DNA of 64,000 nucleotides. Source: Gloeopeniophorella convolvens. Lineage: Eukaryota > Basidiomycota > Agaricomycetes > Russulales. A program made the translations under genes and the position numbers. The notes beneath the pieces are model-generated. The model saw nothing but the letters and a program-made list of their open reading frames with translations, did not search any database and had not been told where the DNA came from. Shown in pieces: positions 12,013-20,259 of the stretch (the first letter of the stretch is position 1; each line of letters starts with the position of its first letter). Where the stretch lies: assembly GCA_022496205.1 (NCBI GenBank), contig WTXD01000089.1:23314-87313 (forward strand), written 5' to 3'.

Positions 12013-12278
12013 GTGGACTAGACGAAGCAAGAAACTCGTGAAGAGCGAAGCTAGAGCAGGAGGGGGCAGCGGCGAACTCAACGTGAAGACGACGACAAGA
12101 GGTCAAGACGCCGCGCGCCGCGATCATATCAATACGCGCACACGTGCCGCTCCATCGCTAACAGCGATCGCTCCACCGCATGTCAAGTCGAGTCAGAGAT
12201 TATCAAGACGTCTATCAGCGGATCAGCGCGATTGCCTCGTTTCCGCCTCGCGCTTCGGTTCGCGGACGGAAGGCGCTA
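12013..12278. other. Segment between the antisense gene and the second polypurine tract
   Basis: No coding frame is convincing. It would contain the antisense gene's 5' UTR and promoter. From 12211 onward it is also present inverted at the right edge of the window. Confidence 0.45.
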
Positions 12279-12317
12279 ACTGAGGACAGTTAGAATATCA
12301 GTGGGGAGGAGGATGAT
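12279..12317 (+). repeat. Second polypurine-tract copy, adjoining element A 3' LTR
   Basis: GTGGGGAGGAGGA immediately precedes the LTR start TGATACG, the normal place for a plus-strand primer. It is a near copy of 7076-7115, so the 5.2 kb between them (2.9 kb without FB1) is bounded by direct repeats. Confidence 0.8.
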
Positions 12318-13181
12318 ACGCTGCTCAGGCGCATAGGGCGTATATCGGTATAATTTACGCATTTCAGCGACTCTACGCAAGTCACCGGCACGACGCGGAA
12401 CTCACCCTTTGCAGTCCGGACCGCATCGGCTCACGAGTAGCATCGGCGGTCGCGTTCACTCATTGTGTGGACTCTCCAAGTCGTTCGGCCGGTCGAGCTT
12501 CGGCGCAACTCGCTCGGCGCGGCACGCAACGTCCTCCCGCTCTCCCCCCTCACTTCCATATCTTCCAATCCTCGACTCGCGATCTCTCCGACACGTATCG
12601 TCCCCCTTTGCGTTAGTTCCGATCCCTGCGCGGTGCGGAACACGACTCTTGGGTCTGCAGCAACCTTACTACCCTCGATCCCTTCATCTTCCCTGTGCTG
12701 AGGTCGATCCTCATGTTCGGGACACTCGGCCAGTTCGATCCTACCTTATCCTATTCACTACCATTCTCTCCCTGCAGTTACCATTTAATTTACCCTGACT
12801 CCAGTCTTCCGCCCTCGTTCCAGAGTTGCGGCGCACTTACTTGTGTTGCGACTTACTTGCGAGTATTTAAACTGTAGTCTACTTTGTACTTCCAGCAGTG
12901 AATCGCACTCCCATCGTTCGCATCTCAACTTCCGTCGCTTCCGCTCTGGACTAGCCGTTGTCCTACTCTGTTGAGCCCCGTCAACTCTCGCAACTATATT
13001 CGCAACTCCGTGCGAAGTCAGCGCAACTCTCCAACACTCGGTCGGTTCCGTCACGTTCAAGCCCCCGTTCCGCCGGGCCGCTCCGGAAGTCACGCGACTT
13101 CAAGCTCTTTCTGCTCCCTTCGGCCTTGCAACTCACCAAGTCACTTGCGTGTTACACGCATTCCCCGGACTTGGGATATCA
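12314..13181 (+). repeat. Element A 3' LTR (868 bp)
   Basis: It begins TGATACGCTG and ends GGGATATCA, giving the inverted ends TGATA/TATCA. The last 553 bp match 1-553. The TATA-like TATTTAAA recurs at 12864-12871. The target duplication cannot be tested because the 5' flank lies outside the window. Confidence 0.92.
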
Positions 13182-13243
13182 CCGCTCCATGTGGCCTCAG
13201 AATACGCTCTCATCCACCACGTCGTCCCAAGTTACGGGCATTG
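13182..13243. other. 62-bp spacer between element A and copia
   Basis: This is the only candidate for pre-insertion host DNA in this arm. It is repeated inverted at 62970-63031. No gene is recognisable. Confidence 0.5.
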
Positions 13244-13699
13244 TGTTGAGCGAAGGCGAGTCTGATGTTCTCCAACATTCGGATGGCCGCGCATGCAACA
13301 CAGCTTGCGCCAGCGAGCTGGAACTTTGATGGTAGATAGTCCGGATACTAGGCTCCATCATATCTAATTTCCGTAGTGTTACGTACGATACTTCCGTAGT
13401 TATTACGTTCCTTACTCACCGGGCCGTTTCTCAAACGCGTGACAAGTCATGAGGCCGAAATTCATTGAGGCAGGCCTGTACAGGGCCAAATCTGTGATAT
13501 TGTGGACACCATTAGTCACGCCTCTGCCATTTATGGACCCCAGGGGTCCTCCTGTATATAAAAGCCACCTGTAGGAACTGCAAATACCAGTGTCTTCTGC
13601 CACTACAACTCTATTGCTCTCAAAGCTTCTAGCTGGTGAGATCAGTAGTTAATACTGTAGTTTAGAGTAATACAGTAGCTGCGCTATGCCTGTTCAACA
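13244..13699 (+). repeat. Copia 5' LTR (left copy, 456 bp)
   Basis: The ends are TGTTGAGC and GTTCAACA, with inverted termini TGTTGA/TCAACA. A strong TATA box, GTATATAAAAG, lies at about 13554-13564. Other copies are at 48484-48939 and 62515-62969. Confidence 0.93.
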
Positions 13700-13711
13700 G
13701 GTTATGGGCCC
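13700..13711 (+). other. Copia primer-binding site matching initiator tRNA-Met anticodon region
   Basis: GGTTATGGGCCC directly follows the LTR. It is the complement of GGGCCCAUAACC from the anticodon stem-loop of eukaryotic initiator tRNA-Met. Drosophila copia primes from a half-molecule of this tRNA at the same region. The assignment rests on my recall of the tRNA sequence. Confidence 0.75.
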
Positions 13712-14029
13712 TGGTAGCCAAGACACATTGCGCCTTTAATGGCTGCAAAGCGCCTTTACTGGCTGCTTAATGTGCGCCTTGATGGCTGCATTGTGCGCCT
13801 CTATGGCCACATATTGCGCTGAAATAAATTGTACTATGCGTGCGCCTACTAGGGCTGCATAATGGTACATTTTAGGCGTAATGAGGTCTACTGGTTCACC
13901 GCCAAAATGCGCCTAAACGGCCGCAGAGCGCCTGAACGCTAGTTTTACTACTTTCTGTTCAAAGTAAAGTGTCGCATACAGTTGCTGACTATATTTTGCT
14001 TTACAGAAACCCTACAAATCTTCGAAACA
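13712..14029 (+). other. Copia leader with repeated GCGCCT...GGCTGC motif and a candidate 5' intron
   Basis: From 13730 to about 13862 the unit GCGCCTnnaTGGCTGC recurs about five times at 20-25 nt spacing, with weaker copies to 13940. At 13964-14006 lies a candidate 43-nt intron that starts GTAAAG, contains TGCTGACT and ends TTTACAG, 23 nt before the gag ATG. Both features are seen again in the right copy. Confidence 0.5.
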
Positions 14030-14388
14030 ATGTCTCAGACCCTTCAGACCTTTGTACCCGTCTTTGATGGCTCTAACTGGCTCACTTGGTCGACTTCTAT
14101 GAAGGCGTACCTCATGTCAGTTGGATTGTGGGGACATATAGATGGAATGGCTCGATACCCTGCTGTATCTGACTCCTCTAAAGTCACTCAAGAGGAGCAG
14201 AAAGCGCTGGATGAATGGACCCAAAAGGACAATAGCACCATTGGCAATATCGTCCTTAGGGTCTCTCCTACCATTCAGCAGGAGATATCATATGATCAGA
14301 CATGCAAAGACATATGGAGAACCCTTGAAGCGAAGTATGGCACTGTTGGGCCTGCTGCCATCTTCAAAGACTTCAAGGAGGCTATTAG
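14030..14388 (+). pseudogene. gag: Copia gag, N-terminal fragment (left copy)
   Basis: It starts at the ATG at 14030. The frame encodes FDGSNWLTWSTSMKAYL, a block typical of copia Gag N-termini, and continues to KDFKEAIS where the B1 LTR begins. The last five bases, ATTAG, are the B1 target duplication. The remainder is missing in this arm. The same fragment at 62185-61827 does continue beyond B1. Confidence 0.85.
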
Positions 14389-14931
14389 TGTCACGACTTG
14401 TACGATACATTTTCTTTTTCTTCTCATCACGACTTGTACGATACGAGTTCCGTTCCGGCTCCATGACTCGGGGACGCTTATCTTTCACTCATCATACTAT
14501 TCCCTCATCGTTCTTGACGCGCCCCTTATGCCATTGGATACCCATTGTACTTCTACCTAGGAGACCCACCTTGAGTCCGCTTCGACTCGGTATGACTCGA
14601 TACTAGGACGTTATGTAACCTTCACTTCTCGTAGTACTTAAGGCGTAGCAGTAGTACTCTAAGGCCTTAAGCCTGTTCTCCTTTGTCAATCGACGAGGTT
14701 ACCAGGGATTCCGCATGAGGGACTTGTTCGCCCAAGTATCACGAGGTTTCCAGCCTTTGAACTCTACGTACCGGAGGCCGATTGCCTCCACTCGAAGACA
14801 CCACGTCTTACCCAGGATCGCGTGCACATTCACGTGCACCATCGAGAACCGGCTCACATCGAGACCGACTTGTCGAACCTCGCTCGTCTCAGCCCTCGCC
14901 AGCTTCGCTTGCACCGGCTCAGGCCGTGACA
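14389..14931 (+). repeat. B1 5' LTR (left copy)
   Basis: TGTCACGA...CCGTGACA. The probable transcript start is 14669, deduced from self-priming complementarity. TACTTAAG lies about 30 nt upstream and may act as a TATA-like element. A GTGCAC...GTGCAC inverted repeat lies in the downstream part near 14822-14839. Confidence 0.92.
14669..14679 (+). promoter_or_regulatory. Predicted RNA 5' end and self-primer of B1
   Basis: AAGCCTGTTCT is the exact reverse complement of AGAACAGGCTT at 14934-14944, just after the LTR. In Tf1/sushi-type elements the first 11 nt of the RNA fold back to prime reverse transcription, so this site predicts the U3/R boundary. Confidence 0.7.
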
Positions 14932-14933
14932 TT

Positions 14934-14944
14934 AGAACAGGCTT
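14934..14944 (+). other. B1 self-priming primer-binding site
   Basis: AGAACAGGCTT starts two bases after the LTR end. It does not begin with TGG as tRNA-primed sites do, and it pairs over 11 nt with 14669-14679. The same sequence follows the 5' LTRs of B2 and B3. Confidence 0.7.
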
Positions 14945-16468
14945 CTCAGTCTCGAGAGCTGACGATCGCAGGACTCGTTCCGCGACAGCGAAGAGCTCCC
15001 TTCGCACAAGAAGAAAACCACGCACCTGTAGAACTCAGAGGAGAAGGAGAAAGGGCAGTCCGCCACGACCCCGAGCACGGATACTACATCGTCCTCGGAG
15101 GACGAACTCTACGAGTATACTTCTCGACCGACCAAGGCTGGAACTACGTCCAGCAGACAGGAGATCAATACCAGATCACAGGACCCATAATCGCTCTCGG
15201 AATCCCGAGTAAAGAAACCGTCCTCCAGTGGTTTCGAGACCACCCTATCCACGAGTCCCCCGAACGAACCACGCCCACGTCTGCACAGCCGCAGGCCAGC
15301 CAGCCCGATCTCTCAGGCGTCGCACAACGCCTCGAAGAAGCCGCCGCGGCACTCATTCCCCCGACATCTGATCCTACATCCATACCAGCACGCGAGATGG
15401 CTGAAGAAACCCGAGTCGATTCCACGATCACCGCCGCCCGTCGAGATAACGGAAAGCTTACAGGAGAAGCCCCGTTCATCTTCAACGGGGATATGCCGAC
15501 TTCATGCGGCAGTTCAACCTCTACGCATTCCTGAACGATGATAACTCGACGTTCACCGATCCCTTGAAAAAAATCTCCTTCTGCCTCACGTATTTTCGAG
15601 GTGCCATTGTGACCGACTGGGTCCAAAGGCAGATCGAATGGCTCGAGAAGATCAGGGCTAACCACATCCATGACCCACCAGTACCCTTTGCGACGAGAGA
15701 CACCGCCTGGACGGTGTTTAAAGATACCCTCGACAAGCGATTCCTAAACCGAGGAACCGCTGTGAACGCCAAACTCCTTCTGGCGAACATGAAATTCCGA
15801 GCTCCCGAACCGATCGAGGAGTACATCGGAAAGTTCCGCACCCTCGCGGAAAGAGGGAATTTCAACCTCGATGCCGAATCCACTATCATCATGTTCCTCC
15901 GATCGTTCCCAAACGCCCTCGTCCGGGAAACCGCACGACAGGGGGGAGACGTGTTTGGAGTAAATCCTGGCAGCACGCGATGGACCTTCGACACATGGGC
16001 AGAGAAGCTGTGCGACCAGCAACTTCAGTATCAGCTCCTGAAAGAAATCTATGGAAGCCAGGAAACGACGAAACAGCAGCCGCGATTCCAGATACGCCGA
16101 CCTGGAGGAGGAGGACAGCCGAGCCGAAACGACGGAGTGGTCCCGATGGACGTAGACACGTTAACGGTCAACCAGACCCAAATGTTTGTCCATCAGAAGG
16201 GGAAGAAGCTTACGCCCGATGAGCGCACCCAGTATATGCAGCAGGGGCGTTGTTTCCACTGCGGCCAGCAAGGACACGTCTCACGGTCCTGCCCGCAAAA
16301 GGACTCTCGTCCTAGGGAAACCCGACAGCGCCAGGTCGACACGACCGATCCTGTCCCATCGACTTCCTCCACGTCCTCTCCCATTCCCTCCATTTCTCCA
16401 CAGACGTTTGCAACGTACCTAGCAAACGTGTCCGACGCCGAAAAAGAGTCCATCTTCAGTGTCCTTGA

Positions 16469-16511
16469 GAAGGACAAGGACTTCAGCGTTCAGGATTTTC
16501 AACAAGCTTGA
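16469..16511 (+). other. gag-pol overlap, -1 recoding region
   Basis: The pol frame is open from 16469 and lies -1 to gag, which ends at 16511. Pol has no ATG until well into RT (VKN region), so it must be reached by recoding. TTTT at 16496-16499 and the palindrome CAAGCTTG before the gag stop are candidate signals. The overlap sequence is nearly the same in B2 and B3. Confidence 0.6.
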
Positions 16512-19500
16512 GTAGAGCGATCCTTACTCGAGCGGTCTTCAGCACCGATGTACTAGTACGACTCTCCTATGCCGAAAATGCGATCAGAGTTCCCCTTTAC
16601 ATCCGAAGTGCGCATAAAAGGATCGACGACAAGGCCCTGGTCGACAGCGGGGCCACCGATAACATCATTGACTGGAAGGTCGTAAAGCAGCACGGCCTCC
16701 AGGTAAAACGACTCCTCCATCCTCGCATCATTCGAAACGCAGATGGAACCCGAAACCGATCCGGTGACATCACGCATTACACCGAATTTGACGTATCAGC
16801 TGGAGGAAAAACACATTCCCAGCGTTTCTACATTTCCAGCATCGGAGGAGAACGTATTATCCTCGGATTTCCCTGGCTACGATTGTTCCAACCCCCGATC
16901 TTGTGGGGCGAACGACGAGTAGCAGACGACTTTCACCCCATCACTCTCTCTACGTCGAACACGTCCTTGTGGAAACCCACACCTACGAAGTTCAGAGCAG
17001 GAGCGCGTGTATCGAATGTCCGTTCCCTAGAGGAATGGGAAGAAGAAGCACGCTCCCACGTACGACTCTATCTTGCTGGAGTAGAACCTCTGCATATAGG
17101 ACCAGAGGACGAGATCTATTTCGGCTCTCCGCCGGAGCTTGTCGACGAGGTTCGCCTCTTCCGAGTCACCCAGGCGCAGCAGCTTGCAGAAGCTGCTATA
17201 GACCCAACCAAGGTCAAAGCCGATCCTATTCCCCCGCACTACCGACGTTTCGATAAGGTGTTCAGCGAAGAAGCAGCGCAGAGGTTCCCCGAGTCGCGAC
17301 CATGGGATCATCCCATCGACTTGAAGGACGACGCGCCAGCCTCGTTGCCTTGTAAAATCTACCCCCTGTCTCCTTCCGAACAGACGGCACTAGAGTCCTT
17401 CCTGGACGAGCATCTGAAGAAAGGATATATTCGACCATTGAACTCCCCATACGCTTCTCCCTTCTTCTTTGTTAAAAAGAAGGATGGGAAACTTCGACCC
17501 GTACAGGACTATCGACAGCTGAATACATATATGGTGAAGAATAACTATCCCCTCCCGCTCATCGAGGAGATACTCCATAAACTCCAGACTGCCCGACTCT
17601 ATACAAAGTTCGACGTACGATGGGGATATAACAATATCCGCATCAAGGAAGGTGACCAGTGGAAAGCCGCGTTCAAAACAAACAGAGGCTTCTTCGAACC
17701 CATGGTCATGTATTTCGGACTTACGAACTCCCCGTCCACGTTCCAGACTATGATGAACGAACTATTCAAGGACGAGATCGATTCTGGTCTCGTCTTCATC
17801 TACATGGACGACATACTTATTGCGACCCCCGACGACCTCGATCTTCACCGGCGTATGGTCGAGCGAGTCCTTCAGAAGCTCCTCAAAAACGACCTATACC
17901 TGAAACCCGAGAAGTGCACCTTCGAGAGCACGAAGGTGGACTATCTCGGTATGATCCTAAACGGCAACCAGATCGAGATGGACCCCGTAAAACTCGACGG
18001 CATTAGGAACTGGCCCGTTCCAAAAACCGTTAAGCAGGTACGAGCATTCCTCGGGTTCGGAAACTTCTACCGGCGCTTCATCAGAGACTTTGGTAAAATC
18101 GCACGACCCCTGAATACCCTTACGAAGAACGATACCCCGTTCCTTTGGACTGATGAATGTCAGGTTGCTTACGAACGATTAAAGGACGCGTTCTTATCAA
18201 ACCCCGTACTCATTCACGTTGACCATGATAAACCATTCTTCCTTGAGACTGACGCTTCTTCCTTCGCTTGTGGTGCTGTACTTTCTCAGAAGGGTGTCGA
18301 TGGACGACGACACCCTATTGCATACTATTCCCACTCTTTCGCTCCCGTCGAGCAGCGATACGACGTATACAACCGAGAACTCTTAGCTATTATCAGGGCG
18401 CTGAAGGAGTGGCGTCACTACTTAGCAGGAGCGAAGCACCCTATCACAGTACTGACGGACCATCATAACTTATTGTTCTTTAAAGACACTCGGAAGATCT
18501 CACACCGACAGGCACGGTGGCACGAGGACCTTGCCGAGTTCAATATCGTTATCCAGCATGTCCCTGGGAAACTCCATACCCCAGCAGACGCCCTCTCCCG
18601 ACGTCCAGATCACGACGACGGTTCCATTGAACACGAAGAAGTAGCCATACTCCCTCCCGACATCTTCGTGAACTCCACCTTCCTTACAGGGACACCGTCG
18701 ATTGAAGATCGCGTTAGAGTCGCCCAATTGTGGGGCGACAAGACGAAGGCGCCGACTGGATGCACGAAACAACCCGACGGATGGTGGCGCACAGAAAAGG
18801 GCCAACTCTGGATACCGGCCGACACCGACGAAACACTCAGGCGCGATATCGTTCGTGCTCATCATGACACCCCTTCCGCCGGACATCCCGGCATAACGAA
18901 CACCCAGGAGATGATACGACGACGGTGGGACTGGCCAGGCCTTAACGAGTTCGTCAAGAACTACATTAATGGATGTGCCGACTGTCAGGCGTTGAAGGTC
19001 CGAACCAATAGGCAGAAACCGGAGCTCATGCCGATCTATGCCGACCCGGATGCCGGACCTTTCCAGACAGTGTCTATGGACTTTATCGTTAAACTCCCCA
19101 CGTCCCGCGGTTTCGACTCGATTCTGGTGGTCGTCGACCACGATTGCACGAAAGGAGCAGTTTTCATACCCTGCAACGAGTCGATCACCGCCGAAGGAGT
19201 AGCGAAGCTCTACCTGGACAACGTCTACCGCCGCTTTGGACTCCCTCGACGCATTATCTCTGACCGAGATCCCCGTTTCGCATCCTCTTTCGCTCGAGAA
19301 CTCTGCCGCCGCCTCGGCATTAGCCAGAACATCTCAACGGCCTATCACCCCCAGACCGACAGACAGACCGAGCGTGTTAATCAACAGCTCGAACAGTACC
19401 TCAGGTTCTGGGTGAACGGCAGGCAGGATGACTGGGTCGACTGGCTCCCTTTTGCCGAGTTCTCGCATAACTTCTGGAAAAGCTCTGCGACGAAGTTATC

Positions 19501-20152
19501 CCCGTTCGAAGCCCTGATGGGTTATCATCCCCACGCTGATTGGCCGATAGGAACGGCCTCATCTATACCCCGAATCACTGATAGACTCGAACTGCTGCGC
19601 AGTCATCGCCTCGCGGCGCGAGAAGCCCTAGAATGGACAGCGGACATGATGAAGCGGAAGGCAGGAGGTCAGCCGCCTACGATGGAAGAAGGGGACCTCG
19701 TGTGGCTCGAGGGAACTCACCTACCAACAGCGTATCCAATGCTGAAACTAGCCCCTCGACGACATGGCCCCTTCCGCATTATACGGAAACTGTCCCCCGT
19801 GACGTTCCAGCTGGAACTTCCTCCATCGATGAAGATTCACGACGTGTTTCACGTGTCTCGTCTTCTTCCTTATCGTGAAACACGAGAACACGGTGAGAAC
19901 TTCCCCCATCCTCCACCTGACCTTATCGAAGGAGAGGAGGAGTACGAAGTCGAATCCATCCGGAACTCCCGCTTCTTCCGCCGTCAGCTGCAGTACCTCG
20001 TGAAATGGAAGGGTTATCCAGACTTGGATAACGAGTGGATCGCGGCCCCTGATGTCCATGCGGACGACCTGCTGACCCAGTACCATCTGACCCATCCTGA
20101 CGCCGCTGGACCGACGTCCGATACCCTATCTAAGCACCGTGGTCAACGCTGA
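16508..20152 (+). CDS. pol: B1 Pol: protease-RT-RNase H-integrase-chromodomain, intact frame
   Basis: An uninterrupted frame of 1214 codons in a -1 position to gag; translation presumably enters by recoding, not at the TTG at 16508. Protease DSGA is at residues 46-49, RT with VKKKDGKLRPVQDYRQLN and the YMDD box at residues 432-435, and RNase H with ETDASSFACGAVLS near 580. The integrase HHCC begins near 785. The DD35E triad is Asp858, Asp919 and Glu955. A chromodomain (EYEVESI to VKWKGYPDLDNEW) covers about 1144-1195. One oddity: the well-conserved Gly before QTER is Arg (DRQTER), while B2 has DGQTER. Chromodomains direct insertion to marked chromatin in relatives such as MAGGY and Tf1. Confidence 0.93.
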   Translation: MSRAILTRAVFSTDVLVRLSYAENAIRVPLYIRSAHKRIDDKALVDSGATDNIIDWKVVKQHGLQVKRLLHPRIIRNADGTRNRSGDITHYTEFDVSAGGKTHSQRFYISSIGGERIILGFPWLRLFQPPILWGERRVADDFHPITLSTSNTSLWKPTPTKFRAGARVSNVRSLEEWEEEARSHVRLYLAGVEPLHIGPEDEIYFGSPPELVDEVRLFRVTQAQQLAEAAIDPTKVKADPIPPHYRRFDKVFSEEAAQRFPESRPWDHPIDLKDDAPASLPCKIYPLSPSEQTALESFLDEHLKKGYIRPLNSPYASPFFFVKKKDGKLRPVQDYRQLNTYMVKNNYPLPLIEEILHKLQTARLYTKFDVRWGYNNIRIKEGDQWKAAFKTNRGFFEPMVMYFGLTNSPSTFQTMMNELFKDEIDSGLVFIYMDDILIATPDDLDLHRRMVERVLQKLLKNDLYLKPEKCTFESTKVDYLGMILNGNQIEMDPVKLDGIRNWPVPKTVKQVRAFLGFGNFYRRFIRDFGKIARPLNTLTKNDTPFLWTDECQVAYERLKDAFLSNPVLIHVDHDKPFFLETDASSFACGAVLSQKGVDGRRHPIAYYSHSFAPVEQRYDVYNRELLAIIRALKEWRHYLAGAKHPITVLTDHHNLLFFKDTRKISHRQARWHEDLAEFNIVIQHVPGKLHTPADALSRRPDHDDGSIEHEEVAILPPDIFVNSTFLTGTPSIEDRVRVAQLWGDKTKAPTGCTKQPDGWWRTEKGQLWIPADTDETLRRDIVRAHHDTPSAGHPGITNTQEMIRRRWDWPGLNEFVKNYINGCADCQALKVRTNRQKPELMPIYADPDAGPFQTVSMDFIVKLPTSRGFDSILVVVDHDCTKGAVFIPCNESITAEGVAKLYLDNVYRRFGLPRRIISDRDPRFASSFARELCRRLGISQNISTAYHPQTDRQTERVNQQLEQYLRFWVNGRQDDWVDWLPFAEFSHNFWKSSATKLSPFEALMGYHPHADWPIGTASSIPRITDRLELLRSHRLAAREALEWTADMMKRKAGGQPPTMEEGDLVWLEGTHLPTAYPMLKLAPRRHGPFRIIRKLSPVTFQLELPPSMKIHDVFHVSRLLPYRETREHGENFPHPPPDLIEGEEEYEVESIRNSRFFRRQLQYLVKWKGYPDLDNEWIAAPDVHADDLLTQYHLTHPDAAGPTSDTLSKHRGQR

Positions 20153-20259
20153 CTATAAAGGGGGGGTAATTTTCATCGTTACCTTCAGCGACTTCAGTCA
20201 CTACACCAACCACAACGTTCTACTCGACTTCTTATCCTTCTCCACTTCCCACTCCTACC
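20153..20259 (+). promoter_or_regulatory. Pol-ORF3 spacer with TATAAAG and a G-tract
   Basis: Right after the pol stop the sequence reads CTATAAAGGGGGGGTAATTTT. B2 and B3 have CTATAAGAGGGGGGTAATTTT. The tract could be an old polypurine tract, since chromoviruses normally have one just after pol, or TATAAAG could be an internal promoter for ORF3, whose ATG is about 105 nt downstream. Neither is proven. Confidence 0.4.

Larger units (their letters stand above)
1..13181 (+). mobile_element. Ty3/gypsy LTR retrotransposon A (5' end cut by window)
   Basis: This element runs from a partial 5' LTR through gag, protease, reverse transcriptase, RNase H and integrase to a complete 3' LTR. The order PR-RT-RH-IN defines Ty3/gypsy. 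No chromodomain follows the integrase. The two LTRs differ at only three positions over the 553 bases I compared, so the insertion looks young. The gag and front part of pol nevertheless change frame repeatedly. Between pol and the 3' LTR it carries a long segment with an antisense spliced gene, flanked by two copies of the polypurine tract. Its closest relative in the window is the decayed element D. Confidence 0.9.
13244..14388 (+). mobile_element. Ty1/copia element, 5' end only (left copy)
   Basis: It contains the 5' LTR, primer site, leader and start of gag. It is cut by B1, and beyond B1 no copia sequence follows; element D is there instead. The complete version is on the - strand at 48484-62969. 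Confidence 0.9.
14932..16511 (+). pseudogene. gag: B1 gag (left copy), frameshifted by a 10-nt deletion
   Basis: The frame runs open out of the LTR from 14761 without an ATG, through the primer site, to about 15490. There, relative to B2, ten bases are missing after FIFNG, and the rest of Gag is in another frame (15504-16511). The capsid part includes YADFMRQFNLYAFL and MKFRAPEPIEEYIGKF. A CX2CX4HX4C zinc knuckle lies at 16251-16292 (CFHCGQQGHVSRSC). The stop is the TGA at 16509-16511. The same deletion is in the right copy, so it predates the duplication. Confidence 0.85.

Noticed and set aside
13412..13603. Small ORFs within the copia LTR (also 48580-48771 and 62582-62764)
   Set aside because: They overlap the LTR promoter region on either strand and show no conserved coding signal.
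14715..15212. 165-codon ORF starting at the first ATG of the B1 RNA
   Set aside because: It is not conserved: B2 stops after three codons and B3 lacks the ATG. The conserved protein lies in another frame.
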